From the NCBI RefSeq assembly GCF_003569745.1, contig NZ_AP018498.1, positions 3,015,001-3,079,000 on the forward strand: 64,000 nucleotides of DNA. The letters are read 5' to 3'. Source of the stretch: Altererythrobacter sp. B11. GTDB lineage: Bacteria > Pseudomonadota > Alphaproteobacteria > Sphingomonadales > Sphingomonadaceae. Shown here one piece after another: positions 17,135 through 25,502 of the stretch (position 1 is the first letter of the stretch; every line of letters starts with the position of its first letter). The notes under the pieces are model-generated. The model was given only the letters and a program-made list of their open reading frames with translations, searched no databases and was not told the origin of the DNA. Position numbers and translations under genes: made by a program.

Positions 17135-18296
17135 GCTGCCCCCCGCCCCCTGGACCGCGCGGGAGGATCTTGCGCAGCTCGTGTCCGCGCTCGGCGCGGG
17201 CAATGTCCGCTGGGTCGGCGGTGCAGTGCGCGACACGCTGCTGGGCGACGAAGTGGCTGATATCGACGCGGCAACCGTGCTGCCCCCCAAGGAGGTGATG
17301 GCGCGGCTGCGGGAGGCGGGCATTCGCGCCGTTCCCACCGGGATCGAGCACGGCACCGTCACCGCCGTGCTGGCCGGCGGGCCGGTGGAGGTCACCACCC
17401 TGCGCCGCGACGTCGCCACCGACGGGCGCCGCGCCACCATCGCCTTTTCCGACGACTGGCGCGAAGATGCCGCGCGGCGCGATTTTACCATCAATGCGCT
17501 TTATGCCGATCCGGCGACGCTCGAGATCGCCGACTATTTCGGCGGGCTGGACGATCTCGCCGCGCGGCAGGTGCGCTTCATCGGCGACGCCCGCCAGCGT
17601 ATCCGCGAGGATCATCTGCGCATTCTGCGCTACTACCGTTTCCAGGCGCGTTTCGGCAGTCTGCTGGACGGCGAGGCGGAGGAAGCCTGCGCCGATCTCG
17701 CCGCGACGCTGAAGGGCCTCAGCCGGGAGCGGGTGGCGATGGAGCTGCTCAACCTCCTGGCCCTGCCCGATCCCGCCGAGACGGTAGAGCGGATGCTGCG
17801 GCGCGGCGTGCTTCCCGTGGTGCTGCCCGAAGTTGGCAGCGACGGGATCGCTGCTCTCATCGCGCTCATCGCGGCGGAGCGCAAAAGCGGCACGCCGCCG
17901 GCCGCACTGCGCCGCCTCGCCGCCCTGCTGCCCCCGGATCCGCGCGTGGCCGAACAGGTGGCATCGCGGCTGCGCTTCTCCGCCGCGCAGAAGAAGCGCC
18001 TCGCCACGGCCGCCGGCCGCACGGCCGCGCCAGACGATCCCCGCGCGCTCGCCTATCGCATCGGCAGGGAGGAAACGCTCGATCGCCTGCTACTGGCGGG
18101 GGCGGATATCGCGCCGCTCACCGGTTGGGAGATTCCCCGTTTCCCGTTGAAGGGCGGGGAGATCGTGGCCCGCGGTGTTTCCGCCGGCCCCGAAGTCGCG
18201 CGGCTGCTGCGGCGGCTGGAAGATCAATGGATCGCGGAAGGCTTCCCCGGCCGCGATCGGATCGAACAATTGCTGGACGCGGCATTGGCGGGCTGA
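17127..18296 (+). CDS. cca: CCA tRNA nucleotidyltransferase / poly(A) polymerase family
   Basis: 389 residues. Class II nucleotidyltransferase head: WVGGAVRDTLLG followed by VADIDAAT, the two metal-binding aspartates, then RRDFTINALYAD and GDARQRIREDHLRILRYYRF, all diagnostic of bacterial CCA-adding enzymes. It completes the 3' CCA end of tRNAs. The start ATG 17127 overlaps the Nudix stop by eight bases. The C-terminal 150 residues are helical and less conserved. Confidence 0.92.
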   Translation: MAELPPAPWTAREDLAQLVSALGAGNVRWVGGAVRDTLLGDEVADIDAATVLPPKEVMARLREAGIRAVPTGIEHGTVTAVLAGGPVEVTTLRRDVATDGRRATIAFSDDWREDAARRDFTINALYADPATLEIADYFGGLDDLAARQVRFIGDARQRIREDHLRILRYYRFQARFGSLLDGEAEEACADLAATLKGLSRERVAMELLNLLALPDPAETVERMLRRGVLPVVLPEVGSDGIAALIALIAAERKSGTPPAALRRLAALLPPDPRVAEQVASRLRFSAAQKKRLATAAGRTAAPDDPRALAYRIGREETLDRLLLAGADIAPLTGWEIPRFPLKGGEIVARGVSAGPEVARLLRRLEDQWIAEGFPGRDRIEQLLDAALAG

Positions 18297-18566
18297 GGCG
18301 CGGAATTACGCCAGATTTGGGTTAACGTGGGCCTTGCGCAGGCTTCATCCCCGCTTCATAACCATTTGGCTAAATTCTGCATGAACCTGCCGTCCCATCC
18401 CTGATGCATCGGCAGGCCGGGTTGAACCTGCGGGCCGCCATTTTTTCGTGGCACTTCAACCGGGCTCAGGCGTTAATGCCGGCCCCGCTCGCGTAATTAG
18501 CCCCGGTTAGTCTTTGCGCCATCTCCGGCGCGTGGTTGTATTTTGTTAGAACGGAGAAACGACATC

Positions 18567-19112
18567 ATGAAGCTTTCGCATTTCGCAGCAGCGGCTGCAC
18601 TGACCCTGGCCGGCGTTTCGGCCCCGGCCTTTGCGCAGGATGCCGGCGTTGCTGTTGGCGCCACCGTCTATGGGCCGCAGGGTGGCCAGGTGGGCACCGT
18701 CGAGAAGGTCGAGGGCGGCAATGTCGTAGTGAACACCGGCAGCATGACTGCCACCCTGCCCGCCAATGTGTTCGGCAAGGGCGAAAACGGCCCGACCATC
18801 GGCTGGAACAAGGCCGACCTCGAAGCGGCGATCACCGCGGAAGAACAGAAGAAGGATGCGGCCTTCGCGGCTGCGCTCATCCCCGGCGCACAGCTTTATA
18901 GCGTGGACAGCGTGCTGCTCGGCTCCGTGGAAAGCATCGGCGCCGATGGTCTTGTGGTCGTCAACCTCGTCGATGCCGATGCGGTCCAGCTCCCCAAGGA
19001 GCAGATGACCATGCAGGCGGGCAAGCTGACCTTCCTTGCGACCGCGGCCGATCTGAAGGCAGCGGTTTCGGCCCAGGCTGCCCCGGCCGCTGACGAACAG
19101 TCCGGCGGCTAA
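18567..19112 (+). CDS. Secreted protein with two PRC-barrel-like repeats
   Basis: 181 residues. A Sec signal peptide (MKLSHFAAAAALTLAGVSAP, then AFA) ends near residue 24. The mature protein shows an internal duplication: VGATVYGPQGGQVGTVEKVE...VNTGSMTATLPANVF (about 29-75) and GAQLYSVDSVLLGSVESIG...VNLVDADAVQLPKEQM (about 110-155), each followed by an A-D-L-x-A-A helix. The strands resemble PRC-barrel halves. ATG 18567 has GGAGAA about 9 bases upstream. It stands alone, with a 270-bp leader that has no gene and a strong terminator after it. Confidence 0.72.
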   Translation: MKLSHFAAAAALTLAGVSAPAFAQDAGVAVGATVYGPQGGQVGTVEKVEGGNVVVNTGSMTATLPANVFGKGENGPTIGWNKADLEAAITAEEQKKDAAFAAALIPGAQLYSVDSVLLGSVESIGADGLVVVNLVDADAVQLPKEQMTMQAGKLTFLATAADLKAAVSAQAAPAADEQSGG

Positions 19113-19135
19113 GCCCCCGGGATACGGAAAGAGGA

Positions 19136-19167
19136 GGCCGGGCGTGCACTGCGCGCCCGGCCTTTTT
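19136..19167 (+). terminator. Rho-independent terminator after the secreted protein
   Basis: GGCCGGGCG and CGCCCGGCC form a perfect 9-bp stem around a 9-nt loop, followed by TTTTT (19163-19167). The T-tract abuts the parC stop codon on the other strand. Confidence 0.88.
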
Positions 19168-21458
19168 CATGACTGGAACTTGTTGTCCTTGGGAAAGCCG
19201 GTGGGCGGCATCCGCCCCGCGGCCCCGCGGGCCACCTTCCACATGTGAATTTCGCCTTCGGTGCGGGTGCGGCCGCTGTCACCGCCCATTCGCCAGGAAA
19301 GGCCGTCCGCCAGCGTCAGCGTGGTCGCATCGGACAGCCCGCCGTCGCGATAGCGTTGCAGGGTCACGCCCTGCCCGCGCGCCATCACCGGCAGCTCCTC
19401 AAGGCTGAAGATCACCAGCTTGCGATTATCCCCCACCACGGCCACGTGGTCATGCTCCGGCGCGATCGGATGGACCACCGCCAGCCGCGCATCGCCGCGC
19501 AGGTTCACGACCTGGCGCCCCTTGCGCGTTTCGGCCAGCAACTCGTCGGTGATGGCGGCAAAGCCCTTGCCCGGCGTGGAAGCGAGCAGCAGCTGTAGCT
19601 GCGGCTTGTGGACGATCAGCGCCACGATCTGCGCCGCCGCATCGATATCCAGCGTGTTGCGGATCGGCTCGCCAAAACCGCGCGCGCCGGGCAGCTTGTC
19701 CGCCCCCAGCGTGTAGAACCGGCCGTCGTCCGCCGCGATAAGCAGCTTGTCCGTGGTCTGCGCATGCAGGGCGAAGGCGGGGCCATCGCCTTCCTTGTAT
19801 TTGAAATCGGAATCCAGCGGCACATGCCCCTTGGCAGCGCGGATCCACCCCTTCTGCGAGAGGATCACCGTGACCGGCTCCTTCTCGATCATCGCATCCA
19901 TGGTGAATTCCACCGCCGGCTTCGCTTCGGCGATGGTGGTCCGGCGCCGGCCGAGCGCGGTATCTTCCCCATATTCCTTGCGCAGGGCATTGAGATCGCG
20001 CTTCAACCGGGTGCGCTGGCGCGCCGGGCTGGCGAGCAGCTTGTCCAGCTCCTCCCGCTCCGCCAGCAGATCCTCCCGCTCCTTGCGCAGTTCCATCTCT
20101 TCCAGCTTGCGCAGGCTGCGCAGCCGCATGTTGAGGATGGCTTCGGCCTGGCGGTCGGTCAGTTCGAACTCGGCCATCATGATGGGCTTCGGCTCGTCCT
20201 CCGTGCGGATGATCTCGATCACCCGGTCGAGGTTGAGGTAGGCCGCGATATAGCCTTCGACCAGTTCCAGCCGCGCCGCGATCCGGTCCAGCCGGTGCTG
20301 GGTGCGGCGCTGCAGGATGTCGATCTGCGCTGCCACCCAATGGCCCAGCAGTTCCTTCAATCCCATCACCATCGGGGTGCGCGTGCTGTCCAGCACGTTG
20401 AGATTGAGCCCGAAACGCGATTCCAGATCGGTCAGCTTGTAGAGCGATTCCTTGAGCAGTTCGGGATCGACATTGCGGCTGCGCGGCACCAGCACGATGC
20501 GCACCTGCTCGTCGCTTTCATCGCGAACGTCTTCCAGGATCGGCAGCTTCTTGTCCGCGATCGCCTGGGCGATCTGCTCGATCAGCTTGCCCTTGGGCAC
20601 CTGATACGGAATTTCAGACACCACGAGCTGATACTGGCCGCCGCCCAGCCGCTCGATCCCCGCATCGCGATCGGCGGGATCCTTGGCCTCGGCGGCGTAG
20701 AAGCGCCCGCGCACGCGAAACGATCCGCGCCCCGTGACATAGGCGTGGGAAATCGCCTCTGGGCTGTCCACGATCAGCCCGCCGGTGGCGAAGTCGGGCC
20801 CGTGGAACAGCTCCATCAGCCGGGCATGTTCGACATGGGGATTGTCGATCAGTTCCAGCGTCGCATCGATGATTTCCGCAACATTGTGGCTGGGGATGCT
20901 GGTGGCCATGCCCACGGCGATGCCGCTGGCGCCATTGGCCAGCAGATTGGGGAACAGGCCGGGGAACAGCTCCGGCTCTTCCTCCTCATTGTTGTAGGTG
21001 GGAATGAAGGTAACGGTGCCTTCGTCCAGCCCATCCATCAGATGCAGGGCGGTGCGCGTCAGGCGGCATTCGGTGTAGCGATAGGCGGCGGCGTTATCGC
21101 CATCGATATTGCCGAAATTGCCCTGCCCCTCCACCAGCGGATAGCGCAGGGTGAAATCCTGCGCGAGGCGGACCATCGCATCATAGACCGCCACGTCGCC
21201 ATGCGGATGATACTTGCCGATCACATCGCCCACCACGCGGGCCGATTTCTTCGGCGAATTGTCCGGGGTGAGGCGCAATTGCCGCATCGTCCACAGCAGG
21301 CGGCGATGCACCGGCTTCAAGCCGTCGCGAAGATCGGGCAGCGAACGGGCAGTGATCGTGGACAGCGCATAGACGAGATACCGCTCGCTCAGCGCGCTGT
21401 CGAAGGGGGCGTCGACTATGGCGTCGAACGGATCCTTTTCGTCATCGATGGTGGCCAT
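19167..21458 (-). CDS. parC: DNA topoisomerase IV subunit A
   Basis: 763 residues. The N-terminal cleavage domain starts [20 protein letters not shown], with [15 protein letters not shown] and the catalytic tyrosine Tyr128 in [11 protein letters not shown] long coiled-coil segment (about 400-480, [15 protein letters not shown]) and a C-terminal beta-propeller follow. It decatenates daughter chromosomes with ParE. At the two positions corresponding to E. coli ParC Ser80 and Glu84 it has Val89 and Asp93. I begin at ATG 21458 (MATIDDEKD). It is a single gene converging on the secreted-protein gene. Confidence 0.93.
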   Translation of the reverse strand: MATIDDEKDPFDAIVDAPFDSALSERYLVYALSTITARSLPDLRDGLKPVHRRLLWTMRQLRLTPDNSPKKSARVVGDVIGKYHPHGDVAVYDAMVRLAQDFTLRYPLVEGQGNFGNIDGDNAAAYRYTECRLTRTALHLMDGLDEGTVTFIPTYNNEEEEPELFPGLFPNLLANGASGIAVGMATSIPSHNVAEIIDATLELIDNPHVEHARLMELFHGPDFATGGLIVDSPEAISHAYVTGRGSFRVRGRFYAAEAKDPADRDAGIERLGGGQYQLVVSEIPYQVPKGKLIEQIAQAIADKKLPILEDVRDESDEQVRIVLVPRSRNVDPELLKESLYKLTDLESRFGLNLNVLDSTRTPMVMGLKELLGHWVAAQIDILQRRTQHRLDRIAARLELVEGYIAAYLNLDRVIEIIRTEDEPKPIMMAEFELTDRQAEAILNMRLRSLRKLEEMELRKEREDLLAEREELDKLLASPARQRTRLKRDLNALRKEYGEDTALGRRRTTIAEAKPAVEFTMDAMIEKEPVTVILSQKGWIRAAKGHVPLDSDFKYKEGDGPAFALHAQTTDKLLIAADDGRFYTLGADKLPGARGFGEPIRNTLDIDAAAQIVALIVHKPQLQLLLASTPGKGFAAITDELLAETRKGRQVVNLRGDARLAVVHPIAPEHDHVAVVGDNRKLVIFSLEELPVMARGQGVTLQRYRDGGLSDATTLTLADGLSWRMGGDSGRTRTEGEIHMWKVARGAAGRMPPTGFPKDNKFQS

Positions 21459-21559
21459 GCGGCTCGCCTTATCACCGGCACAGCTGGCGGGACAGCACGG
21501 AACGTGCGCCTTTCCCCACTCATTGCAGGGGCAAACCCCCAAGCAAAGGAGTTCACACC

Positions 21560-22105
21560 ATGACGCAACGCGTGATGATCCTCGCCACCGACGGTTTCGA
21601 ACAGGTCGAGCTGACCGGTCCCAAGAAACGCCTCGAAGATGCCGGCTTCGAAACTGTCGTCGTCAGCCCCAAGGAAGGCGAGATCAAGGGCTGGGACCAG
21701 ACCGACTGGGGCGACAGCGTGAAGGTTGACCGTAAGCTGAGCGACGTTTCGGCTGGCGAGTTCGACGCGCTGGTGCTTCCCGGCGGCCAGATCAACCCGG
21801 ACAAGCTGCGGCTGGAGGACAAGGCCGTGACGATCGTCCGCGAATTCTGCAGCTCAGGAAAACCGGTGGCCGCAATCTGCCACGGCCCGTGGCTGCTGGT
21901 GGAAGCCGATGCCGTGCGCGGCAAGACGGTGACCAGCTGGCCATCCATCCGCACCGATCTGCGCAATGCGGGCGGCAATGTGGTGGATCAGGAGGTCGCG
22001 ACCGACGGCAATCTCATCACCAGCCGCAAGCCCGATGACGTGCCGGCCTTCAGCGATGCGCTGATCGCCGCGCTGAAGCAGGCCAAGGTGGGCGAGCCCG
22101 CCTGA
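21560..22105 (+). CDS. PfpI/DJ-1 superfamily protein
   Basis: 181 residues. Type 1 glutamine-amidotransferase-like fold with the nucleophile elbow AAICHGPWLLVEAD (catalytic Cys about residue 111), preceded by DALVLPGGQINPDKLR and starting VMILATDGFEQVEL. This matches the PfpI/YhbO group, linked to deglycation and general stress protection. A good ribosome-binding site, AAAGGAG, lies 7 bases upstream. It is transcribed alone, divergent from parC. Confidence 0.9.
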   Translation: MTQRVMILATDGFEQVELTGPKKRLEDAGFETVVVSPKEGEIKGWDQTDWGDSVKVDRKLSDVSAGEFDALVLPGGQINPDKLRLEDKAVTIVREFCSSGKPVAAICHGPWLLVEADAVRGKTVTSWPSIRTDLRNAGGNVVDQEVATDGNLITSRKPDDVPAFSDALIAALKQAKVGEPA

Positions 22106-22145
22106 ACGGCTAACTGTGCGGAACGGGCGCTCCCCCCGGGGCGTC

Positions 22146-22475
22146 CTACCCGCGCTGCATGTCGTGGCTAGTGGGCGGGATGCGCACCGTCAGCCCGTCC
22201 AGCTCGTCCACGAGATCGATCTGACAGGACAGCCGGCTGGTGGCACAGACGCCGGGCGCTAGGTCAAGCATGTCTTCCTCATCTTCGCTGGCGGGTGGAA
22301 GCTGGGCGAACCATTCCTGCGCCACGATCACGTGGCAGGTGGAACAGGCCATCTGCCCTTCGCAGGTCCCCTCCAGCGGCATGCCGGCCGCCTGCCCCAA
22401 TTCGAGCAAGCTCGTGCCGGCGGAGCCTTCCGCCTCCACTGTTTCCCCATTGCGTGTAATAAACCTGACGTGGAT
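22146..22475 (-). CDS. [2Fe-2S] ferredoxin with non-standard start codon
   Basis: About 109 residues. The plant/adrenodoxin-type cluster loop is clear: GTCEGQMACSTCH plus the distant ATSRLSCQID, giving the four Cys ligands. The only in-frame ATG/GTG start (GTG 22439) would delete the first conserved strand, HVRFITRNGETV, which is encoded in frame upstream. The best match is an ATC codon at 22475-22473 with AGGGG about 8 bases before it, six bases after the upstream desulfurase stop. A rare AUC/AUU start, or re-initiation from the upstream gene, is implied. Confidence 0.8.
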   Translation of the reverse strand: MHVRFITRNGETVEAEGSAGTSLLELGQAAGMPLEGTCEGQMACSTCHVIVAQEWFAQLPPASEDEEDMLDLAPGVCATSRLSCQIDLVDELDGLTVRIPPTSHDMQRG

Positions 22476-22480
22476 GTCGC

Positions 22481-23566
22481 TTACCCCTGTTGCGTCGCAG
22501 CATTATCGATGAGAACGGCGGCTTCTTCAAGCTCTGCCATCGTCGTGTAACGGCCGAAGCCCAGACGGATCGAACTGCGCGCCTCTGCAGGGGTGAGGCC
22601 AAGAGCGGACAGGACATGGCTCGGGCGCCCCGATCCGCTGGCACAGGCCGACCCGGCGGAGAAGCACAGCTGGCGTAGGTCCGACATCAACCGGGCCACA
22701 TCCAGCCCTTCCCGCCGTAAATTGAGATTGCCGAGATAGCGTTGCTGCGCGCTGCCGTTGAGTTCCCACTCCGCGAGCAAACCCCTCGCCCGATCCCATA
22801 GCGCGGCGACATGCGCGGCATCCGCCTCCATCCGCGCCAGCGCCAGTTCCGCCGCAGCGCCGAAGCCGGCACACAGCGCGGGGCTGAGGGTGCCCGAACG
22901 CAGCCCGTTCTCCTGCCCGCCGCCGGTGATGAGCGGGCGCAGCGGCACTCCGTCCCGAACCCATAGCGCGCCAATACCCTTCGGCCCGTGGAGCTTATGT
23001 GCGCTGATGACGATGAAATCCGCCTCCGCCACCAGCATCTTCCCCGCTGCCTGCACCGCGTCGCACAGGAACAGCGCGCCGTTGGCCCTGGCGCGGGCAT
23101 AGAGCTCGGCGACCGGCTGCACCGTGCCGATCTCGTTGTTCACCTGCATCACCGCCAGCAGCCCAAGCCCCTCGGGCAGCGGCACCTGCGGGTCGACAAC
23201 CCCCTCGGCACCCACCGGCAGCAGGTGGCACGGCCCTGCAAGGTCGCGCGCCGTGTCCAGCACCGCCGCATGCTCGATCGCACTGACCGCCATTGGCATG
23301 CCCGCCAGAGCCGGCTCGCAGCCGCGCAGGGCGATGTTGATCGCTTCGGTGGCGCCGCTGGTGAAGGTCACCGTGCCACCGGGCGGCAGCAGCGCCGCGA
23401 CCTGCTCCCGCGCCAGCTCCACCCCCGCCGCGGCCTGTCGTCCCATGCGGTGGGGACTGTGCGGATTGCCGAAGCCGGTGCCGCCCGGCCCGTCGAGCCA
23501 GCGCAGCATCGCCTCACGCGCTTCGGGCGCCAGCGGCGTCGTCGCCTGATAGTCGAGATAGATCAC
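22481..23566 (-). CDS. Cysteine desulfurase family protein (second of a tandem pair)
   Basis: 361 residues. PLP-dependent fold type I: IYLDYQATTPLAP at the N-terminus, NPHSPHRMGRQA, the PLP-lysine in VISAHKLHGPKGIGA, and the catalytic Cys in FSAGSACASGSGRPSHVL. It mobilises sulfur from cysteine for Fe-S clusters. I start at GTG 23566, which overlaps the upstream desulfurase stop (GTGA), indicating coupled translation. It is clearly diverged from its tandem partner rather than a recent duplicate. The ferredoxin gene follows within a few bases. Confidence 0.88.
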   Translation of the reverse strand: MIYLDYQATTPLAPEAREAMLRWLDGPGGTGFGNPHSPHRMGRQAAAGVELAREQVAALLPPGGTVTFTSGATEAINIALRGCEPALAGMPMAVSAIEHAAVLDTARDLAGPCHLLPVGAEGVVDPQVPLPEGLGLLAVMQVNNEIGTVQPVAELYARARANGALFLCDAVQAAGKMLVAEADFIVISAHKLHGPKGIGALWVRDGVPLRPLITGGGQENGLRSGTLSPALCAGFGAAAELALARMEADAAHVAALWDRARGLLAEWELNGSAQQRYLGNLNLRREGLDVARLMSDLRQLCFSAGSACASGSGRPSHVLSALGLTPAEARSSIRLGFGRYTTMAELEEAAVLIDNAATQQG

Positions 23567-24603
23567 GCCGCCGCCCTGCCCCCGGCGATCGCCTGCCATT
23601 GGCGTAGGAACGCGGCGATCTCGTCCTCCGTCGTCTCGCGCCCGACACTGACGCGGATCACCTCGCCCGGATGGGGGTAGCCCATGGCTTCGAGCACATG
23701 GCTGGGCTTGAGACTGCCGGAGGAGCAGGCGCTACCAGCCGAAACGGCAAAACCCGCCCCGTCCAGCCGGATCAACTGCGCCGCGGCGGAAACGCCCGGC
23801 ATGCGATAGGCACCGATGGTGGCGATGCGCGGGGCCTCGCCTGCAACCACCTCGCCCCCCGCATCGCAAATGCCGCGCTCCAGCACGGTGCGGAGCCGGG
23901 CCGCTTCCTCCATCCACCCGTTCCCCGCCTCCAGCGCCGCCGCCATGGCCATGGCGCCGGGCAGGTTCTCGGTGCCGCCGCGATAGCCGCGTTCTTGCCC
24001 CCCGCCGGCATGGAGCAGCGCAAAGTCGCGCAGCAGCAGCGCACCCACGCCTATGGGTCCGCCGAACTTATGCGCGGAGATCGTGATCATAGCCGCGGGC
24101 GGCAGGGCGATCTTGCCGGCAGACTGCGCGCAATCGCACAGCAGCGCACCGCCCGCCGCACGAAGCTCCGCCGCGATCTCGGCCACCGGCTGGATCACGC
24201 CGGTTTCGTTGTTCACATGCTGCAGCGCGAACAGCGCATCCGGCGCTTCAGGCGCAGGAGTGATGCGCCCGCTGCCCGGCTCAACGCCCCAGCGCTGCGC
24301 CTGCCCCGCGTGGCGCAGCACCGCCTCGTGCTCCACCACGGAGACATGAGCGAGCGGCCGGCGTGAATGGCGCAGCGCCAGCGCCAGCGCCTCGCTCGCG
24401 CCGCTGGTGAAGATCACCTCCCCCTCCCAGTCGAGCGCCGCCTTCACGCGCGCCCGAGCCTGTTCCAGCGCGGCGCGGGCACGCCGCCCTTCGGCATGGG
24501 GGCTCGACGGGTTGGCCCACAGCGCCCAGCCTTCTTCCAGCGCCGCATGCGCGGCCGGCAGCAGCGGCGTGGTGGCCGCGTAATCGAGATAGATGCGCGT
24601 CAT
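23563..24603 (-). CDS. Cysteine desulfurase family protein (first of a tandem pair)
   Basis: 346 residues. IYLDYAATTPLLP start, NPSSPHAEGRRAR, PLP-lysine in TISAHKFGGPIGVGA and catalytic Cys in VSAGSACSSGSLKPSHVL, all of the NifS/IscS class. A palindrome with perfect TGCGAA/TTCGCA arms lies 12 bases before the start codon and overlaps a possible -10 element. First gene of a three-gene minus-strand operon (two desulfurases and a ferredoxin); no scaffold gene (sufB, iscU) is in the window. Confidence 0.9.
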   Translation of the reverse strand: MTRIYLDYAATTPLLPAAHAALEEGWALWANPSSPHAEGRRARAALEQARARVKAALDWEGEVIFTSGASEALALALRHSRRPLAHVSVVEHEAVLRHAGQAQRWGVEPGSGRITPAPEAPDALFALQHVNNETGVIQPVAEIAAELRAAGGALLCDCAQSAGKIALPPAAMITISAHKFGGPIGVGALLLRDFALLHAGGGQERGYRGGTENLPGAMAMAAALEAGNGWMEEAARLRTVLERGICDAGGEVVAGEAPRIATIGAYRMPGVSAAAQLIRLDGAGFAVSAGSACSSGSLKPSHVLEAMGYPHPGEVIRVSVGRETTEDEIAAFLRQWQAIAGGRAAA

Positions 24604-24614
24604 GCGTCAGGAAT

Positions 24615-24634
24615 TGCGAAAATGAGCATTCGCA
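24615..24634. promoter_or_regulatory. Inverted repeat (Fur-like) upstream of the desulfurase operon
   Basis: TGCGAA-AATGAGCA-TTCGCA is a perfect 6-bp inverted repeat with an 8-nt centre. On the minus strand the adjacent TATAGT (24639-24634) could be a -10 hexamer, so a bound repressor would block the promoter. It resembles the TGCRAAT...ATTYGCA-type boxes of Fur-family regulators in alphaproteobacteria. The assignment is inference. Confidence 0.45.
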
Positions 24635-24700
24635 CTATATAGCCCCGCACTTCGGCCGCGCCACCTGCGCGGCCTTTCCACTGATACGAGCAACGCACGA

Positions 24701-25357
24701 ATGCCCTCAGTTATCTTTCCCGGCCCGGAAGGGCGCCTCGAAGGTCGTTACTCCCCCGCTCCGCGCCCGCGCGCACCGGTGGCGATGATCCTGCACCCGC
24801 ATTCGCAGGGTGGCGGGACGATGAACGATCGCATCGTGCAGCACCTCTACAAGACTTTCGTCGATCGCGGATTCGCCACACTGCGCTTCAACTTCCGCGG
24901 CGTCGGCCGCAGCCAGGGCAGCTTCGACAACGGCATCGGCGAATTGTCCGATGCCGCTTCGGCGCTGGACTGGGTGCAGACGATCCACCCCGAAGCGCAG
25001 ACGACCTGGGTCGCGGGCGTCAGCTTCGGCGCGCTGATCGGCATGCAGCTGCTGATGCGTCGGCCGGAGATTCGCGGCTTCATCTCGATCGCGCCGCCGG
25101 CCAACATGTATGACTTCTCCTTCCTCGCGCCCTGCCCGGCTTCGGGCATCTTCATCCAGGGCACGGCGGACACGGTGGTGCAGCCCAATTCCGTGCAGAA
25201 GCTGGTCGACAAGCTGCGCACGCAGAAGCACATCACGATCCATCACGAGGAAATCCCGCGGGCGAACCATTTCTTCGAGAACGAGATGGAACCGCTGATG
25301 GGCGCGGTGAACAATTACCTCGATTTCCGGCTGGATCCGAGCTGCCCGATCAAGTGA
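24701..25357 (+). CDS. Alpha/beta hydrolase (COG2945-like)
   Basis: 218 residues. HPHSQGGGTMNDRIV at the oxyanion region, FRGVGRSQGSFDNGIGE, nucleophile elbow GVSFGALIG with Ser, then an acid in IQGTADTVV and a C-terminal His in RANHFFE, giving a full Ser-Asp-His triad. The family is common in alphaproteobacteria and has no firm substrate. It is divergent from the Fe-S operon with about 97 bp between, and is closed by a strong hairpin. Confidence 0.87.
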   Translation: MPSVIFPGPEGRLEGRYSPAPRPRAPVAMILHPHSQGGGTMNDRIVQHLYKTFVDRGFATLRFNFRGVGRSQGSFDNGIGELSDAASALDWVQTIHPEAQTTWVAGVSFGALIGMQLLMRRPEIRGFISIAPPANMYDFSFLAPCPASGIFIQGTADTVVQPNSVQKLVDKLRTQKHITIHHEEIPRANHFFENEMEPLMGAVNNYLDFRLDPSCPIK

Positions 25358-25374
25358 TTTCGCGCATCTGACAG

Positions 25375-25408
25375 GGCAAGCCCCGGCGCAGTGCAGCCGG
25401 GGCTTGCC
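25375..25408 (+). terminator. Hairpin terminator after the hydrolase gene
   Basis: GGCAAGCCCCGGC and GCCGGGGCTTGCC form a perfect 13-bp stem with an 8-nt loop. There is no downstream T-run, so termination may be factor-assisted or the element may also insulate tonB. Confidence 0.6.
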
Positions 25409-25425
25409 GAGTACGGCTCCTTCGG

Positions 25426-25437
25426 TGTAATGTTACA
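25426..25437. promoter_or_regulatory. TGTAA-TG-TTACA palindrome upstream of tonB
   Basis: A perfect 5-bp inverted repeat with a 2-nt centre, 66 bp before the tonB start codon and overlapping the A/T-rich stretch ATCATAATAAGG that could hold the -10 element. Candidate operator; regulator unknown. Confidence 0.35.
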
Positions 25438-25502
25438 TCATAATAAGGACCGCCCCGACTCCTTCTGCCCATGGGGCGGCCAGAAAAGGAGAGGATGCGA
25501 CC

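Noticed and set aside
18300-18566. CtrA binding site in the leader of the secreted protein
   Set aside because: Several TTAA and TTAG half-sites are present but none has the TTAA-N7-TTAA spacing.
19608-21563. 651-codon open frame antisense to parC
   Set aside because: Low-complexity His/Arg/Gln/Gly composition with no domain; it mirrors the codon pattern of the real gene at high G+C.
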